A stretch of DNA of 64,000 nucleotides from the NCBI RefSeq assembly GCF_000003815.2, contig NC_049997.1, positions 13,651,567 to 13,715,566 on the forward strand, written 5' to 3'. A program made the position numbers and the translations under genes. Under the pieces are notes generated by a model that was given only the letters and a program-made list of their open reading frames with translations, did not search any database and was not told the origin of the DNA. The stretch comes from Branchiostoma floridae (lineage: Eukaryota; Chordata; Leptocardii; Amphioxiformes; Branchiostomatidae). Position 1 is the stretch's first letter, and each line of letters begins with the position of its first letter. Below are positions 43,266 to 53,086 of the stretch, piece by piece.

Positions 43266-43350
43266 CTGTTTGTTGTATACAGATCATAGAATGAAATAGA
43301 TAGTTTTATTAGCCTTTTACAAGATGTGAAAGTGCATAATCTTGACCAGC

Positions 43351-43826
43351 TAGGGGTGGGTAACGGTATATCGTACTGGGTACTGGTACATCGTACCAGT
43401 ACCAAAAAAAATTTTCTTATTAGACCGGTCCAGAAAAAACGGACCTGTAAAAATTTGGTGGACCGGATGTTGGACTGGATGTTAGACCTATTAGGAAATA
43501 AAGAGGTTATATGGGCAGAAATTCACACGTTTTGGGATTACAGGTTGAAGAAAATAGCAAGGGGGAACTAGAAAACAGTTTATTGTAAAATCTACAAAGT
43601 TTTACAGTCAATCTTATAGAGCAGTTAGCATTGTATGATGTTAAAACGCCAGTGGGACTCAAATACTACATGGATCCACCAAACAGATTTTTTTGTAGCG
43701 AAATGGACCATTGTTCTGAGTCCATTCACTAGTTTTCACATTATGATATTGAATTAGGTCCAGGTTCAGGTCCAGACCAGGACCTGATCCTTTGGACCTG
43801 AACCATACCTGGACCTGAATTTTCTT
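43351..43826 (-). mobile_element. Truncated copy of the hAT-like MITE
   Basis: Inverted relative to the intact element at 50757-51189. It keeps one end (TAGGGGTGGGTAACGGTA) and the interior with repeated GGTCCAGGTCC words, but stops at GGACCTGAATTTTC without the other terminal repeat. Confidence 0.75.
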
Positions 43827-44201
43827 GAGTTGAAAACTTACCTTGCTTATCAACTTAGCCACAGTTACTGTCATTAACAGCTGCAGTTCCAGCAAACTCT
43901 GATAACTATATGTAAACCTTTAATAACATGTACACTAAAAATCAAGCTGGCATAAGAGGTGTTTCTGTTTCCTTGTGTGAAGTTCATTGATGAAAGTTAG
44001 ATAAATATCTAGAATAAAATATCTCCATCTTAGTCTAGTTTATATATACTGATGAAAGATAGTGGATACTGTCAAATGTCTGATACTTTTGAGAATTTAA
44101 TTTGTCATTTTTGCTTGATGTAATAAGATTGAGAATAACCACAACTTCAATGACTAGACTGTGCAGTCATGTCTGACTCAGTAATTCTAAATCAGACCCA
44201 C

Positions 44202-44523
44202 CTTCCATTTTCTGCTCTAGTTGCTCAAGCTTTTCAACATCATTTGCCAACTTTTGTTTCCCAATTTCCCTCAAGAGCTGCTCAAGGAAGCCCAAATGGT
44301 TTTGTTGTCCTCCAACATGTTGAAGATTTGTAGAAGTGTTGCACGTTCAACTTTTGCAATACCCAGAATCCCATCACGAACAATCAGGTCCTTTAAGGTT
44401 TGAACATCACTGCTAGATAGGTTGTCCGAAATTTTTAGGTATAGCTTGGCACGGTCAGAAAGGCCAGGCTTATTTAGCCATAGCTCAGGAGCAGTGTACA
44501 CCTATCAATAGCTTGTTCCAGAT
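44202..44523 (-). pseudogene. Death effector domain exon with broken frame
   Basis: The minus strand encodes DRAKLYLKISDNLSSSDVQT, then LKDLI and ATLLQIFNMLEDNK. After a frame change at about 44290-44305 it continues LGFLEQLLREIGKQKLANDV and ends KLEQLEQKME before a donor GTGGGT. This matches the six-helix DED pattern (LLxKIS..LSxxDVxxLKxLL; FxxLE; LxFLExLLxxIxRxDL) seen in caspase-8 and FADD relatives. The exon ends in phase 1, compatible with the acceptors at 43265 and 38401. The frame break, plus stops upstream in the DED frame, suggest a relic. DED would link this gene family to death-fold signalling. Confidence 0.65.
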
Positions 44524-45257
44524 CTGAAATTATACAAAAATAAGACTTTCAACCTCAATTTCTTTCTAAAAGGGACAAAACACTGCTTTAGTAATTGAAG
44601 TATCATTTGAATTCCACAGCACTGTGGAAAACATTCAATTTGATATATGGAAACAAGTTTAAAGATACGGTTTTATGATGTAAAAGAATTCAATGTCAAT
44701 GTTTTGTACCATTATTTCATGCCACTGCAGGTTTATTCATACAACATTCTCTGTGTAACAATGTGAGAGTCGGAACATAATGTTCTTATGACACAATATG
44801 AATGAAATTTATCTGGCAGATGTTTGGGTATTAAACTTCTCTGCTACATACATTCCTATGGGCCTAAATGTCCACTAGATGGCATAGCAGCAAAGATGCC
44901 ATCCCAAATATGACTAAGTCTGTATCCCCCCTCGTCTCTGTTCATGACTGTTGTAGTTTTCAGAATCAGATCCAGATAGACTCCTTGTGCCAGTGTGTCA
45001 CTAGAACATTATTTTGTTATGACCTACCAACCTGCTGAAGCTATTCACAGATTGTATTAAAGAGTAGTTGGCGATGTTTTGATTGAAACCACCCAGCCTT
45101 GTACAGCTGTCTCCTGTGTTAAGCACACTGATGTAGACTGCCGTGTGACAGAACTGCACAGGGAATAAACTGCTAAGTTTTCCTTTTTTCACAACACCTT
45201 GTCTGTGTTTGTTCAATGTAGATGAAGATAGAGTACATGTAGGATATGACTGTGATA

Positions 45258-45640
45258 CAGTCAAATCACCTCTTCTCAGCGACCACCTGGCCATTACGAT
45301 CGCTTTTTGTCGGTCCTGAAAATTTTCCCCATTGACGTAAGTATTAAGCGACCTCTTCACAACGACCACCATATCTTGAGGTGTTATAGATGTTCAATGA
45401 TAACTAGCGCGATTTTGTTCCGAATTCGGCCAGTTTGCATCTGATTTTGACGACAATTACGATGTTATATTCAAAATAAAGATGGCGGCAGATGCATGTG
45501 CGTGTGCTTGCTATTTGCCATGAAACACAATGGAAACCATTTAAACTGTGCATCGAACATGTTGTGAGTCGATACTCCTCTAACTGACCACCTGATCAAA
45601 TCGGCCGCTTTTGCCCGTTCCCCCTGGGTAGGATTGACTG
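45258..45640. mobile_element. MITE with TA duplication, present only in unit 2
   Basis: Units 1 (28845-28870) and 3 (62925-62955) give the empty site GATATGACTGTGTGAT. In unit 2 a 383 bp insert with ends CAGTCAA...TTGACTG is flanked by TA. A TA duplication fits the Tc1/mariner group. Matching ends (TTTGACTGTAT) occur near 12225 and 20835. Confidence 0.8.
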
Positions 45641-46764
45641 TATATATAATATTATGCAAACTGAAGGGCATGACCTTTGCACATGTGCGATGGAATGTGT
45701 ACATTTAAGTCCACCCAGGGTAAATTCACTGACTGAAAAATAGTAAGTTAGCCAATCGGGGAGTTTGAACCCCCATAGGGTTTCATTTGCCAGTGCTGAT
45801 ATTTTTCCAACAGGAAATGTTAATCATACAACAAGAGGAAATGTTAGCCTTACAACCAGATATCTTTTTGGCAAAGGTTGCTATCCATAACTTAGAAGGC
45901 CTGGTGGAGGCTATATACATTTGCCCTGAACTGCTACTGGTTTAAAGGACACCATGGGGCACTTGTATCCCAAACCGCTACAGCTTTCGAAGGGGAAAGG
46001 AGACACTGTCTCAATGCTGCCAGGGCCAGACACCATAAGGCAGGTAATAGAATTAGATGGTCTTAGACTGAACTGCCAAGGACCGTTATTTTGTGTGCTT
46101 TCAGTTTGATTTTTCTTTCAACTAAAGTGAGCCTCTCTCCTTAGTGCTGAAATGCCATCAGCCAAGGGAACATGCAGCCATTTGACCAAGATCAAGTAAT
46201 GATATTGAATGGTCTTAGATTGAACTGCCAAAGACAGTTGATGTGTGTATTTTTTTTTAACTCCCAGCCCTGGTTTACCTGCTTAGTGCTGAAATGCCAT
46301 CAGCCATGAAAACATGCAGGCATTTGACCAAGATCAAGTAATTATATTGAATGGTCTTTCACTGAGCTGTCAAAGAGGATCTGAACAGATTATCAGATAT
46401 TTACTGCAAACTTATCTTCAGAGGATTGTCCTTCATTTTCACTTCTTCCTTTTCGTTTAACCCCCAATGCTAGCTCCTGTCCTGAAGACATGCAGGCGTT
46501 TGACCTACTTCAAGATTAATTTCAGCTTGTAGTAAAGAAAGTAGGTACACTGGCCAAAATAGTGTTGGTTTTTGGAAAGTCATTTTTAAGTAGAACTATC
46601 AATTTTTTTTAACCTCTTGATCATGGCATTTTCAATTTCCCCTGACTTAGTTTACATTCGCATGTCAGTATATCCAGTATGTTCTATGTATTATCCATTT
46701 GTATTTTTATTTGCCTATTGTCTATCATTTTTAATATTTAAAAGCAAATTGTTAAATATTCCAG

Positions 46765-46849
46765 GTCCAACAACACCCTACAGCCACAACAGCACTGTCT
46801 GTCACAGTTCTGTAGTCTTCTTGACCTCCAAAGCCAGTCCCAGACTTTT
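46765..46849 (+). other. Exon-like segment, unit 2 (frame broken)
   Basis: Homolog of 30000-30080, again with CCAG before and GTAAGTATA after, but 85 nt long because of a TCTG duplication that shifts the frame. Unknown identity. Confidence 0.3.
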
Positions 46850-47232
46850 GTAAGTATATTAGTGCATAATCTATACTCTGTATTATAAAAATATTTTCTA
46901 TCATCATCCAACAGAGATTTCAAGATCTAATGCCTCATAAGCAAAACTCTCCAACCACAGACTGTACATTGGGTTTTAATAATAACAGTGTGCAGAGGAA
47001 TAGACGTCATATTTCTTGAATGCTTAACATGTACTTTACAGTACATAATCTTACAAGAAGAACAAGTTGAACTCATACATGTTATTTATATCTATAGCCA
47101 TTTACATATAATTTCTCTTCTTTGGCTGTTGTATTTACACTATCATACTACTGACATATACATGTAGGCTATAATAAGGAAGTGATCAACAACATACAGA
47201 CATAAATCCTCCACGATATTCAATTTCCTGCA

Positions 47233-48819
47233 TCAGTCTAGCTCAGCCAGTTTCTTGGAAATGCCCTCCTGTTGCTGTTTGTTTTCTGTTTCCATGGCGA
47301 TGGTCATTGCTAATTGATAGTGAGATCTGGCCTGGTCCAATTTACCCAGTGCCTTGTAGGAAGCACCTATGCAGTTGTGTGCTATTATCTGTTCAGTCTT
47401 GTCTCCACTTTCTTTACACATCTTCAGGTGCTTCTGAACCCACTCCAGAGCTGTCTCATACTCCCCCATCTTATAATGTGCTGTTCCCAGTTTGTTGTAA
47501 GCCATTCCCTCCTCATGCCTGTCCCCCAACTGCCTGGCTAGTGCAAGAGCCTGTTCATAAAACTGAATGGCTGTATGTGGGGAGTGGAGTTGTTCCCTGT
47601 GCATCTCACCCATATAAATGTAAACATGCATCCGTCCATGTTGATCCCCTGTCTGCTGTGCTATCTGCAAGGCTGTGTTGAAGTGGGATGTTGCCAGGTC
47701 CAGTTTACCCAGTAGCCTGTATGTATTACCTACATTAACGTGTGCTGTAATCTGTTCTTTCTTGTCTCCATGATCTTGGCTCATCTTCAGGTACTTCTGA
47801 TGCCACTCCAGAGCTGCCTCATACTCCCCCATCTCATAATGTGCCAGTCCCAGTCTGTTGTAAGCCAGTCCCTCCTCATACCTGTCCCCCAACTGCCCCA
47901 GTGGCAAGTGCAAGAGCCTGTTGATAATACTGGATGGCTGTATGTGGGGAGTGGAGTTGCTCCCTGTGCATGTCACCCATCCCCAAGTAAACCTTCATCC
48001 GTCCATGTTGATCCCCTGTCTGCTGTGCCATCTGTAAGGCTGTGTTGAAGTGGGATGTTACCAGGTCCAGTTTACCCAGCCTCCTGTATGTATTGCCTAC
48101 ATTAATGTGTGCTGTAATCTGTCCTTTCTTGTCTCCATCATCTTGGCACATCTTCAGGTTCTTCTGATGCCACTCCAGAGCTGCCTCATTATCCTGCATG
48201 TCCTTACAAGCCAGTCCCAGTCTGTTGTAAGCCTGCTCCTCCTTGTCCTTCCTCTCGAAGTCCCTGGCTAGTATCAACATCTCTGTGTAATATGTGTATG
48301 ACACCTTTGGTTCATGTAGCTGTTCCCTGTGTAAATCACCCAGCTTACAGTAAATATCCATCTGTTCAGTCTTGTTTCCTGTCTCCATGGCAACAGCCAA
48401 GGCTGACTCATAGTTAGTTTTTGCATCTGACACTTGACCTGACAGTGCTAATGATGAGGCCAGGTTTTTGTAAGCTACACAAATGTCACTTTCATTTTTC
48501 GCTTCTACTGTATAGATAGCCAAAGCTCTCTCATGGTTCCTAAATGCTTCCTGTTGCAGACCTAAGATGTCACATGTCAGTCCTAGTCTGCTGTATGCCT
48601 TTGCTTGTTTTGTGTCTTCTGACAGTGCCTGAGCACACTCTAACATGTTGTGGTAATACTGCAGAGCTGACTGTAAGTTGTGCAGTTTAGTCCTGTAGAG
48701 ATCCCCTATCTGACAGTACAGGTCAAACTGTTGTGCCTTGTCTTTCATCACTGCAGGTGTGTTCAGTTGGGCAAGGAGCCTTTCCAGCATGCCCTGTGTT
48801 TCTGCATCTTGTCGCTTAC
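47233..48819 (-). CDS. TPR-array exon, copy 2 (frameshifted)
   Basis: 1,587 nt to the stop at 47233 after SKKLAELD. It starts GKRQDAETQGMLERLLAQLN and encodes about a dozen TPRs like those of copy 1. At 47898-47907 the run CTGCCCCAGTGGCAAGTG replaces CTGCCTGGCTAGTG of the homologous repeats, a net gain of 4 nt. The upstream frame then stops at 47876 while the downstream frame stays open for 247 codons. This may be a true disabling change or an assembly error in repetitive DNA. Confidence 0.85.
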
Positions 48820-51800
48820 CTGGGAATAGTAAAGGTAAGTAAAGTTTAAAGAATAATCTTTTCAACCTGCTTGTTTATTAGTGAGTACAATTGTTGACAG
48901 TCGTGTTTTTTTTTTTTTTAAATGGGCTTTATTGTTGCAACACTTGGCAGCCGGATGGCTGAATTACTCGTACATGCCCATCACATGTACATTAATAGGT
49001 ACATTGAAAATCTTACTTAATGATAGGTTAAAATCACAAACAAGCATATATATATATATATAACATTATGTACAAACAGTTTAAAACATCCTGATTGACC
49101 GTTCTGATTGATATTACAATGTGCTATTCAAGAGCTGGACAAGGTAGGGAAGTGGGCTCTTGGCGTATCGTGCAGTGCAGGCTGGCAACTGGTCAAGTTT
49201 TTTGTTCTGTCTAGTTTCCCTCCCACTTATCTCTCCTCGCAGCCGTGGAAACCAATGTATGTACTGTTCAGACTTGTACAGTTTCTGTGCAAACTTCATA
49301 CACAGCGTGACACGTCGGTTGACTGTTAAAGAAGTATAGTGATGACACATTTGGTACAATGTTATAACTTTGGTCCTGCCAGCTACATTCATTGCCATTT
49401 TCCTGATTTTTCAGTCTAGATAGTACAGTTAACCATTCACTACCACCCTGCCATTTATAGTTATAGGAAGTTAAAACACAGGGACTGCCATAGTTTCATT
49501 ACCTGTAGGTGAGTCAGGTCTGCTGGGTCCTGAGCCTGGAGTGCCTGTATGATACCCTGATGACTTAGAACCCACTGAGAATGTTCTCTTCCTGGGTTGT
49601 TCCATCAGTTGTTCCAGTTCCCTGATGTCCAGTGAGACCAACTCTGAGATCTCTAATGGCACTTCTGTTGTCTGTCGATCATCTGTGCATTGTATAAATT
49701 TTTAAACTAGTCAGTTCCACGACCTCATACCTCGCCAAATGATGTTAACCTTAAGTTTTTGAGTGATTAATTCTAAATGTTTCTCTTTGACCTTGTATTA
49801 TTACATTTGAATAAATCATAATCTATCTTCAGTTGATCATCTTCTCTACCCAAATAACACAAGTTTGTCATAGTACAAATCTTGAAATCTTATCCATTAA
49901 AGAAGCCTTTAAAGGGACATAATGTAAATTTAAGTCACTGTTTTCGGTCATTTCTCTACATAATGAGTTGAGTTTACCTTATTACACTGCACAGCAATAT
50001 TTACAACGTATGACTACGACTTTGTTGAGCCGTGAGGATGTCTTGAAATATGCGCACTTCCCACCGCCGCTTGAGTTGTCCGCCATTTTATCAAACTCGC
50101 CGGCGAGCCAAAGTGCGGTTTAGAACGCGTTCGGTGGTTCGCTCGAATCGTTACTGAAGTTTGTTAAAAGTCCCCGCGAAGCTCCGAAGATCTGCGACCG
50201 CAACGGTCGATTCGGAAATCTACGGCCGGCTTACTTCCGGTAGGCTACCCGGAAGTAAGTCAATTTGGTCGCGGCTTACTTTGACGTTGTTAATAAGCAC
50301 TAGAAATGTGATAAAATGACGCAGATAAGTTAGAAATAAGTTGCAAATGTCAATCTGAATAGAGATTTTCAAGTTCAGAACATTTGAAATTTTGGCGCCA
50401 TATTTCTACATTATGTCCCTTTAATAGATGATAATTGTAACATTTCCAACTCCATATAAATTAGGTAAATGATCCTCAGTTGCATGATTTTTTCCTAATT
50501 GTGAGGGTCAAAAGTCCACAATTGACCTTGGAGTCCCACAATTGATCTTGAATTGAAATTAAAGAAACACAAAGAAACATACACACTGAAAACAATATGG
50601 TAACTTCTGTGTGTTATGCAGGTGACATCTTTGAGGTTTTCGTTTAATGGAGTAAAATTTTCCTTTAAAGTGTAAGTTGAAAATCTGAAGCTGCAAATAA
50701 CACTGTACAGTAACTGTAACTTGTTGGACTGGTAATGCTAAAAGATACATTTTTACTAGGGCTGGGTACCGGTACAGAAAATTCAGGTCCAGGTCCGGTT
50801 CAGGTCCAGAGGATTAGGTCCAGGTCCGGACCTGAACCTGGACCTGATTCAGTATGACTCATACCAATGGTCCATTTCACTACAAAGAAATCTGTTTGGG
50901 GGAGTATTAGACTTATACTGGCGTTTTAAAATCCTACAACGCTAACTGCACCTGTACGATTGGCTGTAAAACTTGGTAGAAATTACTATAAACTCTACTC
51001 TACTTCACTCTTGTTATTTTCTTCCACCTGCAAGCGCCAAAACGTGAGAATGTCTTATAAAATAATCTGTTAATTTTCTAATCGGTTCAACATCCGGTCC
51101 ACCTAATTTTTTCAGGTCCGGTTTTTCTGGACTGGTCCAATAAGAAAAACCGGTTTTGTACCGGTACGCTGTACCGATACCCAGCCCTAATTTTTACCTT
51201 TGGGTTTAACAGATGGACTATCCTGCAGCTCCATCTGCTGAATCTCAGTTGTAAGTGCAGCTGTCTGGTCAACAGTAGACATGGACTTCGGGTCATGATT
51301 ACCGGGAGTTTCATCTGAAGGAAAGAGACCAGATGAGTAATACTGTGATATGACCACCAAATATGATCAGATTAATATGCAGGATGAAAATCACATTTTT
51401 TAAACAAAACATTGTATCATTAACACAGTAATACATTGTAGATATGTATGATAACGTTACACTCTATGTAGCAAAATTGTATTATTATCATATATAATGA
51501 TATAATACAGGTGGCTCAAGTACCCTAAACTCTAACCTTCAAGACAGATAAGAAAAAAAAATCTACTTATACAGGGAGAAGATTAAAAACTTTGTTCTGT
51601 TGATACATTAATATGCAACATTATGTAATAAATCATTGTAAAAATGTTTCAATTTGAAACTTATACATGTCATAAAGTCATAGATTAAGTCATATTACAA
51701 CAATAGTTAGAAATGCTAAATACGCAGGTTGACATGAGATTCTCTCACCATCATGAAAGAAATCTGCTCCCCTCTGAAAGTCTGCCTCATCGACCTCAAT

Positions 51801-53037
51801 ATGTACATACAGCGGCATTCCTCCACATATCTGCACCAACTCCTGGCTGATGTACTCCTCAGTCAGGATGGCTGACAGGGTCCCGTCTCTACAAGCTGTC
51901 ACAAACTCTACCTGACTATCCCTATGGTCAAACCTTAACTCACAGAGAACACTGCCTTCACGTAGGTTCCTTATTTTTGCTTTTAGTTTCTTCAATCTAC
52001 TCATTGTTTCTATGAATCTTTCATGGTCTTGCAACACCTTTCTTGTGAAAAACACATTGATGAAGTGCAGGATGGCCTCCTTTCTTTTCTCACTAACTGT
52101 GTCATCCATTACATTTTCTACTTCAGATTCCAGCTGGTTGAACCGTTCCATTCTTTCATTGAACATTGCATCACTCTGTACATCTCTTGTGAACATGTCT
52201 TTCAATTTATCAAGAAGAATTGCCTCTCCCTGCAAGACAGTGCTTTCTGGTGTTCTTACAGACATCTTTATTTTCTGATCTGTAAGAAAAGCAAAGTTGG
52301 GAATTCATCAATCAGGCTAATGTTAACAGCATGAAGAGTGGTAGGAAGGATGTTTCAACTAAATTGAATGGCTATACACAGAATGAAATTTCCTTGATCT
52401 TTACATATAGCGGAAGAGATGATATCAGAGAATAAGATGCCAATTTGCAAGATACCCAATGTCTCCACCACTTGTGCCAATTTTGTCTATGATCATATCA
52501 TGTGTTTAGTGCAATAGTAGAATGTCAGTGTTCCTACAAAAACTATGTATTATAAAACAAGAAATGATAACTTGATGACCTACAATTAAATACATGACTG
52601 AGCTGATTTTAGGTATTAAACTTCCAAATTGTTTTGTTGTTCAAATGTTACCTGAAATCTTACCTAGTTTCACAACTTTCCTATCCTCATCTGTATCCTC
52701 AACAGAATCTGCTCTCTTTCTCTTCTGGACTTCAGCAGTTTTCTGTGTGTCATTACCTGAGGATGGGAGTGCAGACAAAAACAGTACATTAAGGATCAGA
52801 CAAAGAATTGGTTTGGGAAGGTCTTGAATGTATGACAGGGGCCTTACCAAGCTTTAACTCTTCCTTGTCCTCATCGGTCTCTTCAGTAGGAGTCAGAGTT
52901 GCATCGCTCTTTCTTTTCTGGACTTTTGCAGGTTTTAGTACATCAGTACCTGAACACATGTCTGATTGGTTTAAACTATCATGATAAAAAGAAGTTGTGA
53001 GTGTGAACTGTATCATTCTGTATGACAGCCTTTGGGC

Positions 53038-53086
<49 letters not shown>

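Larger units (their letters stand above)
44703..47232 (-). repeat. Duplicated 3' flank, unit 2
   Basis: Collinear with unit 1 (28307-30445) and unit 3. It contains the same three short modules with CTTAGTGCTGAAATGCCATC and ends at the copy 2 stop codon. It differs from units 1 and 3 by a 383 bp insertion at 45258-45640. Confidence 0.85.

Noticed and set aside
45001-45372. 123-codon minus-strand frame
   Set aside because: It spans the border of the unit 2 MITE and has no counterpart in units 1 and 3.
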